A DNA stretch of 64,000 bases, taken from positions 48,598 to 112,597 of the forward strand of contig NZ_BLRH01000005.1 of assembly GCF_025996515.1 (NCBI RefSeq). The letters are read 5' to 3'. The notes below the pieces were generated by a model that was not told where the DNA came from, did not search any database, and saw only the letters and a list, made by a program, of their open reading frames with translations. The DNA comes from Rhizohabitans arisaemae. GTDB taxonomy: Bacteria > Actinomycetota > Actinomycetes > Streptosporangiales > Streptosporangiaceae. Numbering within the stretch: the first letter of the stretch is position 1; each line of letters begins with the position of its first letter. This document shows, one piece after another, positions 26,071-34,454 of this stretch. A program made the position numbers and the translations under genes.

Positions 26071-26844
26071 GTGTCTACCCTTCAGATTCACGACCTGCAC
26101 GTCGCCGTCGAGACCGCGGACGGCCAGATGGAGATCCTTCGCGGCGTCGACCTGACCGTACAGTCCGGGAAGACCCACGCGATCATGGGTCCGAACGGGT
26201 CGGGCAAGTCCACGCTCGCCTACGCGATCGCCGGTCACCCCAAGTACACGATCACCGGCGGGCAGGTCCTGCTCGACGGGGAGGACCTGCTGGAGATGAG
26301 CGTCGACGAGCGTGCGCGCGCCGGGCTCTTCCTGGCCATGCAGTACCCGGTCGAGGTGCCGGGCGTCTCGGTCTCCAACTTCCTCAGGTCGGCCGTGACC
26401 GCCGTCCGCGGTGAGGCCCCCCGGCTGCGGGACTTCGCCAAGGAGCTCAAGGGCGGGATGGACGCGCTCGCGATCGACTCCGCGTTCGCGCAGCGCAACC
26501 TGAACGAGGGCTTCTCCGGCGGGGAGAAGAAGCGGCACGAGATCCTCCAGCTGGAGCTGCTCAAGCCCAAGATCGCGATCTTGGACGAGACCGACTCCGG
26601 CCTCGACGTGGACGCGCTGCGGGTGGTTTCCGAGGGCATCAACCGGTTCCGCACCTCCGGTGACACCGGCGTGCTGCTGATCACCCACTACACCCGGATC
26701 CTGCGCTACGTGAAGCCGGACTTCGTCCACGTCTTCGCGGGCGGCCGGATCGTGGAGGAGGGCGGCCCCGAGCTGGCCGAGCGGTTGGAGGCCGAGGGCT
26801 ACGCCCGCTACGCGGGCGACGAGAGCACGAAGGCGCCTGCGTGA
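26071..26844 (+). CDS. sufC: Fe-S cluster assembly ATPase SufC
   Basis: A 257-residue cytosolic ABC-type ATPase that drives conformational change of SufB-SufD. Walker A GPNGSGKST at 40-48, signature FSGGEKKRHEILQ, Walker B IAILDETDSGLD and switch His in LLITHYTR are all present. GTG start directly after the Rieske stop. The stop overlaps the sufS start in GTGA. Confidence 0.97.
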   Translation: MSTLQIHDLHVAVETADGQMEILRGVDLTVQSGKTHAIMGPNGSGKSTLAYAIAGHPKYTITGGQVLLDGEDLLEMSVDERARAGLFLAMQYPVEVPGVSVSNFLRSAVTAVRGEAPRLRDFAKELKGGMDALAIDSAFAQRNLNEGFSGGEKKRHEILQLELLKPKIAILDETDSGLDVDALRVVSEGINRFRTSGDTGVLLITHYTRILRYVKPDFVHVFAGGRIVEEGGPELAERLEAEGYARYAGDESTKAPA

Positions 26845-28193
26845 CACGAGCGAATCCGGCGGCGGAGGCGGTCCGGGCCACGGCGCAGACCGTGGACTCC
26901 GGCACGCCTCCACAGCCCGCCATCCCCCCGCTCGACGTCGACGCGATCCGGAAGGACTTCCCGATCCTGTCCCGGCTGCTGCCCGGCGGGCGCCCCCTGA
27001 TCTACCTCGACTCCGGCAACTCCTCCCAGAAGCCCGTCCAGGTCATCAACGTCATGCGCGAGCACCTGGAGGAGCACTACGCCAACGTCGGCCGCGCGCT
27101 GCACACCCTCGGCAGCGAGTCGACCGACGCCTACGAGTCCGCCCGGGACAAGGTGGCGGAGTTCATCGGCGCCCCCGCCCGGGACGAGGTGGTCTTCACC
27201 AAGAACGCCTCGGAGGCGATCAACCTGGTCGCCCGGTCCTTCCGCGGCCGGAGTGAGCCCGCCGCCGGGTTCGGCGACGAGCGCTTCCGGCTGGGTCCCG
27301 GCGACGAGGTGCTCATCTCGGAGATGGAGCACCACTCCAACATCGTGCCGTGGCAGATGCTCTGCGAGCGCACCGGCGCCACCCTGCGCTGGTTCGGCGT
27401 GACCGACGAAGGCCGGCTCGACATCGGGGATCTGGACGAGCTGCTCAACGAGCGCACCAAGATCGTCTCGCTGACGCTCCAGTCCAACGTCCTCGGCACC
27501 GTCAACTCGATCTCCCCGATCGCCCGGCGGGCCCGCCAGACCGGCAGCCTGCTCATGCTGGACGCCTCCCAGGGCGTGCCGCACATGCCGGTGGACGTGG
27601 TGGAGACCGGCGCCGACTTCGTCGCCTTCACCGGGCACAAGATGCTCGGCCCGACCGGCATCGGGGTGCTCTGGGGGCGTGCGGAGCTGCTCGACGCCAT
27701 GCCGCCGTTCCTCGGCGGCGGGGAGATGATCGAGACGGTCTCCATGGAGGGTTCGACCTACGCCCCGGTGCCGGCGAAGTTCGAGGCGGGCACCCCTCCG
27801 ATCGTGGAGGCGATCGGACTGGGCGCCGCCGTCGACTACCTCTCGGCCGTCGGCATGCCGTCGATCAAGCAATACGAGCAGGAGCTCACCCGGTACGCCC
27901 TCGACGCCCTCCAGGACGTCCCCACCTTGAGGATCATCGGACCGAGCAACCCGATCTCCCGCGGCGGGACACTCTCATTCGTCCTGGGTGACATACATCC
28001 GCACGACGTGGGGCAGATCCTCGACGACGAGTTCGGGATCGCGGTACGGGTCGGGCACCACTGTGCGCGGCCGTTGCACCGGCGCTTCGGAATACCGGCG
28101 ACGACCCGTGCGTCTCTGTACCTGTACAACACCCGGGACGAGATCGACGCTCTGGTCCGGGGCCTGCACCACGTCCGCACTATATTCGGTTAG
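26841..28193 (+). CDS. sufS: SufS-type cysteine desulfurase
   Basis: A 450-residue class V PLP enzyme that removes sulfur from cysteine as a persulfide. The PLP lysine is Lys267 in AFTGHKMLGPTG and the persulfide cysteine is Cys408 in RVGHHCARPLHRRFG, placed on the short loop typical of SufS (group II). A roughly 30-residue N-terminal extension precedes the fold. The partner acceptor SufU is encoded 12 nt downstream. Confidence 0.96.
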   Translation: MTRANPAAEAVRATAQTVDSGTPPQPAIPPLDVDAIRKDFPILSRLLPGGRPLIYLDSGNSSQKPVQVINVMREHLEEHYANVGRALHTLGSESTDAYESARDKVAEFIGAPARDEVVFTKNASEAINLVARSFRGRSEPAAGFGDERFRLGPGDEVLISEMEHHSNIVPWQMLCERTGATLRWFGVTDEGRLDIGDLDELLNERTKIVSLTLQSNVLGTVNSISPIARRARQTGSLLMLDASQGVPHMPVDVVETGADFVAFTGHKMLGPTGIGVLWGRAELLDAMPPFLGGGEMIETVSMEGSTYAPVPAKFEAGTPPIVEAIGLGAAVDYLSAVGMPSIKQYEQELTRYALDALQDVPTLRIIGPSNPISRGGTLSFVLGDIHPHDVGQILDDEFGIAVRVGHHCARPLHRRFGIPATTRASLYLYNTRDEIDALVRGLHHVRTIFG

Positions 28194-28205
28194 GCGCCCA
28201 GCCCA

Positions 28206-28640
28206 ATGATCGCTGAGTCGATGTACCAGGAACTGATCCTGGAACACTACAAGCACCCGCAGGGACGCGGGTTGCGTGAGCCGTACGACGCCGAGGTCCA
28301 CCACGTCAACCCCACCTGCGGTGACGAGGTGACGATGCGGGTGAGGTTGACGGAGGGCGGCAAGGTCGACGACATGTCCTACGACGGTCAGGGCTGTTCG
28401 ATCAGCCAGGCCTCGGCCTCGGTCCTGCACGAGCTCACGGCCGGTCAGAGCGTCGCCGAGTCGCTGGTCCTGATCGAGGAGTTCACCCGGCTGCTCCAGG
28501 GGCGGGGGAAGGTGGAGGCGGACGAGGCCGTCCTCGGGGACGCGGTCGCCTTCGCCGGGGTGGCCAAGTACCCCGCCCGGGTCAAGTGCGCCCTGCTGTC
28601 GTGGATGGCGTTCAAGGACGCGGTGGCGAGGGCCGGATGA
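28206..28640 (+). CDS. sufU: SufU-type sulfur transfer protein
   Basis: A 144-residue IscU-fold protein of the zinc-binding SufU group. Cys38, Asp40, Cys64 and Cys128 (PTCGD, QGCSISQAS, VKCALLSW) are the metal and sulfur-accepting residues. The roughly 20-residue insertion between the second and third cysteines separates SufU from IscU. It accepts persulfide from SufS and passes it to SufBCD. Start ATG at 28206. Confidence 0.95.
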   Translation: MIAESMYQELILEHYKHPQGRGLREPYDAEVHHVNPTCGDEVTMRVRLTEGGKVDDMSYDGQGCSISQASASVLHELTAGQSVAESLVLIEEFTRLLQGRGKVEADEAVLGDAVAFAGVAKYPARVKCALLSWMAFKDAVARAG

Positions 28641-28686
28641 GGTGCCTTCCACGGTTCGCCGCGGCGGGCCCCGACGAGGAGAGAGT

Positions 28687-29049
28687 ATGAGCAAGCCAGT
28701 GGAGACACCGACCCAGGCGGCGTTCGACGGAGAGGTGACCGTCGACGAGGTGACCGAGGCGCTGAAGGACGTCGTCGACCCCGAGCTGGGGATCAACGTC
28801 GTCGACCTGGGGCTGGTCTACGGGGTGAACCTCGACCCGGCCGAGGCGGGCCCGGTGGCCACCATCGACATGACCCTGACCAGTGCCGCGTGCCCGCTGA
28901 CCGATGTGATCGAGGACCAGACGCACGCCGCGCTGGACGGCATGGTCTCCGACGTGAAGATCAACTGGGTCTGGCTTCCGCCGTGGGGGCCCGACAAGAT
29001 CACCGATGAGGGGCGGGAGCAGCTGCGTATGCTGGGGTTCAACGTCTGA
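28687..29049 (+). CDS. sufT: SufT/MIP18-like (DUF59) Fe-S assembly factor
   Basis: A 120-residue DUF59 protein. The N-terminal DPELGINVVDLGLVYGV and central MTLTSAACPLTDVI with the conserved cysteine are diagnostic. Relatives help Fe-S cluster maturation or carrier function; loss in other bacteria gives conditional Fe-S defects. The ATG at 28687 is supported by GAGGAGAG just upstream; a longer frame from 28642 has no such site. Last gene of the suf operon. Confidence 0.9.
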   Translation: MSKPVETPTQAAFDGEVTVDEVTEALKDVVDPELGINVVDLGLVYGVNLDPAEAGPVATIDMTLTSAACPLTDVIEDQTHAALDGMVSDVKINWVWLPPWGPDKITDEGREQLRMLGFNV

Positions 29050-29075
29050 GCACGCGCGGCGTCGCCGTCGGATGG

Positions 29076-29106
29076 GCGCCCGGGTCCCGATGTGGGACCG
29101 GGGTGC
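29076..29106 (+). terminator. hairpin after suf operon
   Basis: GCGCCCGGGTCCC (29076-29088) pairs with GGGACCGGGGTGC (29094-29106) with one mismatch and one G-T pair, about 27 nt after the sufT stop. No clear T-run follows. The rest of the gap to 29403 holds no supported gene and is locally AT-rich at about 29150-29220, probably the helicase promoter zone. Confidence 0.5.
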
Positions 29107-29403
29107 TTGTGATGTGGCTCCCATTCCCCCGTCCGCCGGTTCGGTTGTGCTTGAATCGGTTTTAGATTTCACGGTATTGCTAGTACCATAAGTGTTTTTG
29201 TGGGCCGGGAAGAATTCGGCACGCATCTCCCGTGCTGATAACTCGGACGGACCAGGGTACGACCGGTCACGGTTGGATCCTGGATTATCCCAGGTCATCG
29301 ACGATGTCGATGGCATCAGCGCGACGCGGGGGCCTTGAGCCTCCGCACCGCGCCGCGTCCCAAGGCGACGCGTCGCTCCATGGCTCGTCCTTTCGCAGAA
29401 GAT

Positions 29404-29449
29404 CCTTTCTCAGAAGAGGCGTGCCGCTGGCGTCTCTGCGAGAGAAAGG
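29404..29449 (+). promoter_or_regulatory. leader hairpin masking the helicase ribosome binding site
   Basis: CCTTTCTC (29404-29411) is fully complementary to GAGAAAGG (29442-29449), which is the Shine-Dalgarno sequence of the TTG-start helicase gene. Inside it, AGAGGCG (29415-29421) pairs with CGTCTCT (29431-29437) with one G-U pair, closing a 9-base loop. The structure would hide the ribosome site unless melted or unwound, which suggests translational autoregulation or temperature control. Inference from complementarity only. Confidence 0.6.
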
Positions 29450-29458
29450 CACCACGCT

Positions 29459-31000
29459 TTGACTACGACCGCGTTCGATGCGGCCATCCTTGTTTCCGGC
29501 GACAACGCCCTCGACGCCGAGGAGGCGACCGGAACCCCCGGCCGCCCGGTGATCGGGTTCGCCGAGCTGGGTCTCCCCAAACCCCTGGTCGGCGCACTCG
29601 CCCGGGCAGGCATCACCAGTCCGTTCCCCATTCAGCAGGCGTGCATCCCCGACATCCTGGCCGGGATGGACGTGCTCGGGCGCGGCCAGACCGGGTCCGG
29701 CAAGACCCTGGCCTTCGGGCTGCCCACGCTGGCCAGGCTCGGCGGGGTCAAGGCGGCCCCCAAGCGCCCCCGGGCCGTCGTGCTGGTGCCCACGCGCGAG
29801 CTGGCGATGCAGGTCAACGACGCCCTTGAGCCGCTCGGCCGCGGGCTCGGGCTGCGGATGAAGACCGTCGTCGGCGGCACCTCCATGGGGCGCCAGATCG
29901 ACGCGCTCCGCCGGGGGGTCGAGATCCTCGTCGCCACGCCGGGCCGGCTCACCGACCTCGTCCAGCAGGGTGTCTGCCAGCTGGACGACGTGGAGATCAC
30001 GGTTCTGGACGAGGCCGACCACATGTGCGACCTGGGATTCTTCCCGGTCGTCACCGCCCTGCTGGAGAAGACCCCGGCGACCGGGCAGCGGCTGCTGTTC
30101 TCCGCCACCCTCGACGGCGACGTCGACAAGCTCGTCCAGCGGTTCCTGAGCAGCCCGATCACGCACTCGCTCGCCCCGCCGACCTCCAGCGTCGAGACGA
30201 TGGACCACCACGTGGTCCAGGTGAACGCGGCGGACAAGTTCGCCGTGGTGGCCGAGATCGCCAACCGGGAGGGCCGGACGATCCTGTTCGTCCGCACCCA
30301 GCACGGGGTGGACAAACTGGTCAAGCAGCTCGCCCGGGTCGGCATCCGCTCCGGTGGCCTGCACGGCGGCAAGCGGCAGAACCAGCGGACCCGGACCCTG
30401 GCGGAGTTCCGCGAGGGCCGGCTCGGGGTGCTCGTGGCCACGGACGTGGCAGCGCGGGGCATCCACGTCGACGACGTGAGCCTCGTCCTGCACGTCGACC
30501 CGCCCGCCGACCACAAGAGCTACCTGCACCGCGGCGGCCGTACGGCGCGTGCGGGGGAGCGGGGCACCGTCCTCACCCTCGTGCTGCCGAACGAGCGGCG
30601 CTCCACCGACGCGCTCACCCGGCGCGCCGGGATCAAGCCGTTCCGCCTGAAGGGCACCCCCGGCCACCCCCGCCTGTCGGAGGTCGCCGGGGCCAAGGAG
30701 CCGAGCGGCGAGCCGATCGTCCTGGACGAGGGGCCTCCGCCGCGGACCCGCCAGGGTGGCGGCGCCCGCCGTCCGCACCGCGCGGGCGGCCCCAGGCGCA
30801 CCGAGCACCGCGGCCGGCGCTTCGGCGAGCCGCGGGAGCGCGGGGAAGGGCAGGAGGGGTCCGGGTACGGCGCCCAGCGGTCGCACGGCTCGGTCGGCGG
30901 TGACTCCGCGGGCGAACGCGGCCAGGGCCGCGGGCCGCGCCGGGGCGCGCCGCGCGACGGCGGTGCCCGCCGCTTCGGCCGTACGGCGCCGCGGGACTGA
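29459..31000 (+). CDS. DEAD-box ATP-dependent RNA helicase
   Basis: A 513-residue helicase. Q-motif region [14 protein letters not shown] and PFPIQQ precede GQTGSGKT (76-83); [21 protein letters not shown] and the C-terminal [10 protein letters not shown] complete the set. The last 100 or so residues are a disordered Arg/Gly-rich tail ([18 protein letters not shown]) suited to RNA binding, as in RhlE- and DeaD-like proteins that act in cold adaptation, ribosome assembly or RNA decay. Translation starts at a TTG (29459) with AGAGAAAGG upstream, and that site lies in a hairpin. No partner gene is in the same operon. Confidence 0.94.
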   Translation: MTTTAFDAAILVSGDNALDAEEATGTPGRPVIGFAELGLPKPLVGALARAGITSPFPIQQACIPDILAGMDVLGRGQTGSGKTLAFGLPTLARLGGVKAAPKRPRAVVLVPTRELAMQVNDALEPLGRGLGLRMKTVVGGTSMGRQIDALRRGVEILVATPGRLTDLVQQGVCQLDDVEITVLDEADHMCDLGFFPVVTALLEKTPATGQRLLFSATLDGDVDKLVQRFLSSPITHSLAPPTSSVETMDHHVVQVNAADKFAVVAEIANREGRTILFVRTQHGVDKLVKQLARVGIRSGGLHGGKRQNQRTRTLAEFREGRLGVLVATDVAARGIHVDDVSLVLHVDPPADHKSYLHRGGRTARAGERGTVLTLVLPNERRSTDALTRRAGIKPFRLKGTPGHPRLSEVAGAKEPSGEPIVLDEGPPPRTRQGGGARRPHRAGGPRRTEHRGRRFGEPRERGEGQEGSGYGAQRSHGSVGGDSAGERGQGRGPRRGAPRDGGARRFGRTAPRD

Positions 31001-31098
31001 TCGGCGGCCGATCACGCGGGTCGCGGGGTGGGACGGCGTCTTCTCCGTCCCACCCCGCTAATCTGGAAGCACCATCGCCGCCGATTCCGAGAGAGATC

Positions 31099-31362
31099 AT
31101 GAAGACCTTCGACGAGCTGTTCGACGAGCTGTCCGAGAAGGCCCGCACCCGGCCCGCGGGCTCGGGGACCGTGGCCGCGCTCGACGCCGGGGTCCACGCG
31201 ATCGGCAAGAAGGTCGTCGAGGAGGCCGCGGAGAGCTGGATGGCGGCGGAGTACGAATCGACGGACCGCGCGGCCGAGGAGATCTCCCAGCTGCTCTACC
31301 ACGTCCAGGTGCTCATGCTGGCGCGGGGGATCCGTCTCGATGAGGTCTACAAGCATCTCTAG
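31099..31362 (+). CDS. hisE: phosphoribosyl-ATP diphosphatase
   Basis: An 87-residue MazG-fold enzyme for the second step of histidine synthesis, hydrolysing PR-ATP to [22 protein letters not shown] and [16 protein letters not shown] carry the metal-binding glutamates. The ATG at 31099 is preceded by GAGAGAG, and TAATCT at about 31059-31064 is a likely -10 element. hisG follows after 56 nt. The hisE-hisG pairing apart from the main his cluster is common in actinobacteria. Confidence 0.95.
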   Translation: MKTFDELFDELSEKARTRPAGSGTVAALDAGVHAIGKKVVEEAAESWMAAEYESTDRAAEEISQLLYHVQVLMLARGIRLDEVYKHL

Positions 31363-31418
31363 GCCTCATCCAGGCCTGCCTCAGCCCTCGCCGACCTCGT
31401 GTGAAAGCTGGTCTTCCC

Positions 31419-32264
31419 ATGCTCCGTCTCGCCGTTCCCAACAAGGGCGCCCTCGCGGAATCCGCCCAGTACATCCTGAAGGAAGCCGGGTACCGGTCGC
31501 GTAAGGACAGCAAGGAGCTCGTCCTCGTCGACCTGGAAAACTCGTGTGAGCTGTTCTTCCTCCGGCCCCGGGACATCGCCGTCTACGTCGGGGAGGGGAC
31601 GCTCGACGCCGGGATCACCGGCCGGGACATGCTCTTCGACTCCGGTGCGCCCGCCGAGGAGGTCATGCCGCTCGGGTTCGGCCGGTCCACCTTCCGCTTC
31701 GCCGCCAAACCCGGCACGCTCAAGAGCCTTTCCGACCTGAACGGCCTGCGGGTGGCCACGTCCTACGCCGGATTGCTCGACAAATACCTGGCCGAGCACG
31801 GGATCGACGTGCGGGTGATCAAGCTGGACGGCGCGGTCGAGACCGCGATCCGGCTGGGGGTCGCCGACGCGGTGGCCGACGTGGTGGAGACCGGGACCAC
31901 GCTGCGCAACGTCGGCCTGGAGGTCTTCGCCGAGCCGATCATGCAGTCGGAGGCGTTGCTGATCAAGCGGGAGGGCGCGCAGGAGCCGGCCGGGCTGAGC
32001 CAGCTCATCCGGCGGCTGCAGGGCGTCATGGTGGCGCGCGACTACGTGATGATGGACTACGACATCAAGGCCGAGCGCATCGAGGAGGCGATCGCCCTCA
32101 CCCCCGGGATGGAGGGGCCGACGGTCTCCCCGCTGCACCGGGAAGGCTGGGTCGCGGTCCGGGCCATGGTGCGGCGCAAGGGGCACCAGCAGGTGATGGA
32201 CGCGCTCTGGGACATCGGCGCCCGCGCGATCCTGGTCACCGACATCTACGCGGCCAGGCTCTGA
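31419..32264 (+). CDS. hisG: ATP phosphoribosyltransferase (long form)
   Basis: First enzyme of histidine synthesis, joining ATP and PRPP. With the ATG at 31419 it has 281 residues and begins LRLAVPNKGALAE as in other HisG proteins; a GTG at 31401 is in frame but has no ribosome site. GVADAVADVVETGTTLRN is the PRPP-binding motif. The last 70 residues form the PII-like domain of the long form, which usually mediates histidine feedback inhibition without HisZ. Confidence 0.95.
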   Translation: MLRLAVPNKGALAESAQYILKEAGYRSRKDSKELVLVDLENSCELFFLRPRDIAVYVGEGTLDAGITGRDMLFDSGAPAEEVMPLGFGRSTFRFAAKPGTLKSLSDLNGLRVATSYAGLLDKYLAEHGIDVRVIKLDGAVETAIRLGVADAVADVVETGTTLRNVGLEVFAEPIMQSEALLIKREGAQEPAGLSQLIRRLQGVMVARDYVMMDYDIKAERIEEAIALTPGMEGPTVSPLHREGWVAVRAMVRRKGHQQVMDALWDIGARAILVTDIYAARL

Positions 32265-32274
32265 CGGCCGGCGC

Positions 32275-33570
32275 TCAGACGAGTGCCGCCGTCGCCTTGA
32301 TCGCCAGATCCACCTGGGCCGGGCTGGTGACGATGCTCGGCCCGAAACGCAGGTAGACGTCCCGGTACGGGGTGATCCCCGCCACCACGCCGTGCTCGTC
32401 GCGCAGCCGCCGTACCACGGCGGCCGGATGGTCGGAGGCCACCGCACAGCAGACCAGGCCCGCCGAGAGCGCGGGATCGCGGGGGGTGATCAGCCGCAGC
32501 CCGCCGATCCCGGCGAGTCCCTCCTTCAGCCGGGTCGCGAGCTCCCTGGTCCGCTCGGCCACCCGGGCGCGGCCGATCGCCTCGTGGAAGGCGAAGGCCT
32601 CGGTCACCGCCCATCGGTGCTCGAACGAGTGGTATCCCCCCGGGGTGTGCGGGTTGTCCGGGCCGGAGAAGCTGGGGATGACCGGGGTCACTGCGTCCCA
32701 GGCCCGTCCCCAGACCAGGCCGGTGCCGCGCGGGCCGAAGAGCCACTTGTGGGTCCCGGAGACCAGGAAATCGGCCCCGAGGTCGTCGACCCCCGCGTCC
32801 ACGGCGCCCAGGCCGTGAATGCCGTCCACGCAGAGCAGCGCCCGGTTCCGGGGCTCCAGATCCCGGTTGAACTCGGCGAGCATGTCGGCGACGGCCTTCA
32901 CCGGAAGCCGTACCCCGGTGCCCGAGTGGACCCAGGTGATCGCGACCACCCGGGTGCGCGGGGTGAGGCGGGCCCGAAGGCGGGAGACGATCTCGTCGAC
33001 GGTCGCGCTCGCCGGGTCGTCGTAGAGACGGGCTCGGTCGACGGCGACCCCGTGGCGGGAGGCGGCCAGGGCGATGCTCTCGTGGGTGGCGTAGAAGTCG
33101 TGCTCGGTGGTGAGGATCCGCTGCCCCGGGCGGAGCTTCAGGCCGGTGTAGAGCAGCCCGAGCCCCATGGTGGTGCTGTCGGTGAGGGCGATGCGGCCGG
33201 GGTCGGTGCCGAGGTGGCGCGCGGCCGCCTGGCGGACGGCCTCCTCCCGCCCCTGCGCGTTCTCGCCTCCCGTCGCGCCGTGCAGGTATAGGTCGGTGTC
33301 GGCGTCGAGGCCCTGGCGGTGCCGCTCGACGGCGGCGCGCACCGGAGCGGGGTGCGCGGCGAGGGTGAAGGCGGCGAAGTGCGCGAGCGCCGGGTCGAGG
33401 GCGAACTGGGCGCGCACCGAGTCCCAGTCGGCCGGGTCGAACGGGGCGGCGGTGTCCTTCCGAGGGGGTTGAGCGGGTTCGGAACCCGTGGCGGTACATC
33501 CGGCGAGCCCCGCGACGCCGGCGAGGACTCCACCGCCGAGGAGCGCGCGCCTGGTCGGATTCGCGGTCAC
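32275..33570 (-). CDS. exported (Tat lipoprotein) class V aminotransferase-like PLP enzyme
   Basis: A 431-residue protein. The N-terminus has twin arginines (Arg7-Arg8), a hydrophobic stretch and a lipobox LAGC with Cys25, so it should cross the membrane by Tat and be lipid-anchored outside. The rest is a full fold type I PLP enzyme: Asp249 in CVDGIHGLG and PLP lysine Lys275 in SGTHKWLFGPRGTG, closest in style to isopenicillin-N-epimerase/cysteine-desulfurase-like proteins. The GTG at 33570 has AGGAGG upstream. Tat suits export with bound PLP. The substrate is unknown. It converges with hisG and diverges from acVLRF1 across the repeat array. Confidence 0.85.
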   Translation of the reverse strand: MTANPTRRALLGGGVLAGVAGLAGCTATGSEPAQPPRKDTAAPFDPADWDSVRAQFALDPALAHFAAFTLAAHPAPVRAAVERHRQGLDADTDLYLHGATGGENAQGREEAVRQAAARHLGTDPGRIALTDSTTMGLGLLYTGLKLRPGQRILTTEHDFYATHESIALAASRHGVAVDRARLYDDPASATVDEIVSRLRARLTPRTRVVAITWVHSGTGVRLPVKAVADMLAEFNRDLEPRNRALLCVDGIHGLGAVDAGVDDLGADFLVSGTHKWLFGPRGTGLVWGRAWDAVTPVIPSFSGPDNPHTPGGYHSFEHRWAVTEAFAFHEAIGRARVAERTRELATRLKEGLAGIGGLRLITPRDPALSAGLVCCAVASDHPAAVVRRLRDEHGVVAGITPYRDVYLRFGPSIVTSPAQVDLAIKATAALV

Positions 33571-33809
33571 GGCATCCTCCTGGGTGTTTGTCGTGCCTGT
33601 CCAGGCGGGCGACGGACCGCCCGGGGCCACGATAGGCGGTGACCGTCTCCGCCTGGGCTCGGCAGAGTCACGATCTTCTGTCAACTTCAGATCTACATTG
33701 TAAAGCCGCAGGCCGTACCGGTCCGGGATCGTGCACTCCGTCAGACGGCATGACCACCGCGCGGGGATCCCACCAAGACCTTCCCGTCACGTGTGCTCCC
33801 CGGTGCCGG

Positions 33810-33861
33810 GTGATCGTTGTGGTGTCTGTTCCCCGTGGGGAGCGCAGAACGCAAGGATCAC
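33810..33861 (+). repeat. divergent-promoter inverted repeat, copy B1
   Basis: GTGATCGTTGTG and CGCAAGGATCAC pair at 11 of 12 positions. An inner stem TCTG/CAGA with CCCC/GGGG closes over a 2-base turn. First of five copies in the 33571-34454 gap, which holds no gene. Confidence 0.85.
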
Positions 33862-33936
33862 CCGGGCGGGGCGGGGTGGGGCGGGGGTTGTGGTTGTTTT
33901 GGGCTTGCTTGTCGCGGTTTGAGCTCCTGGTGTCGA

Positions 33937-33987
33937 TGATCGTTGTGGTGTGTGGGCTTCCTGGGGTGCGCAGAGCGCAAGCATCAC
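33937..33987 (+). repeat. divergent-promoter inverted repeat, copy B2
   Basis: TGATCGTTGTGGTGTGTGGG on the left and GCGCAAGCATCA on the right. It is nearly identical to B5 along with about 60 bases of upstream flank (for example TTGCTTGTCGCGGTTT here and TTGCTTGTCACGGTTT before B5), showing a recent duplication. Confidence 0.85.
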
Positions 33988-34068
33988 CGGGGATGTCAGG
34001 TCGGCCGTGGGCGCTGGAGTCGGGGTCGGTGGGGTCGGCCTGTCGCGGGGTGCGCGCCCCTGTGTTGG

Positions 34069-34121
34069 GTGATCGTTGTGATGTCTGTTCCCTGTGGGGT
34101 GCGCAGAGCGCAAATGATCAC
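34069..34121 (+). repeat. divergent-promoter inverted repeat, copy B3
   Basis: GTGATCGTTGTG faces CGCAAATGATCAC, with one extra A in the right arm. The inner half, TCTGTTCCC on the left and GGGTGCGCAGA on the right, resembles B1. Confidence 0.85.
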
Positions 34122-34177
34122 CCGGGATTTCGGCCGCGGTCGCTCGGGTCGGGCGTGGTCTGCGTGCCTGGTCTTAG

Positions 34178-34229
34178 GTGATCGTTGTGCTGTTCGCACC
34201 TCCTGGGGTGCGCAGAGCGCAATGATCAT
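34178..34229 (+). repeat. divergent-promoter inverted repeat, copy B4
   Basis: GTGATCGTTGTG pairs with CGCAATGATCAT at all 12 positions, three as G-U. The inner CGCACC pairs perfectly with GGTGCG and CTG with CAG. The longest and most regular hairpin of the family. Confidence 0.87.
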
Positions 34230-34288
34230 CCGGGCGGGGTGGGGTTGTGGCTTTTCTGGGTTTGCTTGTCACGGTTTCCTGGCGCTGA

Positions 34289-34339
34289 TGATCGTTGTGG
34301 TGTGTGGGCTTCCTGGGGTGCGCAGAGCGCGAGGATCAC
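34289..34339 (+). repeat. divergent-promoter inverted repeat, copy B5
   Basis: TGATCGTTGTGGTGTGTGGG on the left, GCGCGAGGATCA on the right. Near-duplicate of B2. It ends about 100 bases before the TACCCT promoter hexamer (34441-34446) of the acVLRF1 gene. Confidence 0.85.
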
Positions 34340-34454
34340 TCGCGGTCGGATCGGGTGCGGCCTGGGCCGGGGTGCCGGGTCCGGTCCGGGGTGGATCCGG
34401 GTGGAGGGCGTCGGCGGGGCCGAAGCAGGGGAGCGGGCGCTACCCTGGTCGGCC

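Noticed and set aside
33810..34339. CRISPR array
   Set aside because: Repeats are longer than 50 bp, diverged, palindromic along their whole length and separated by 57-80 bp of unequal, partly duplicated sequence. No cas genes are near.
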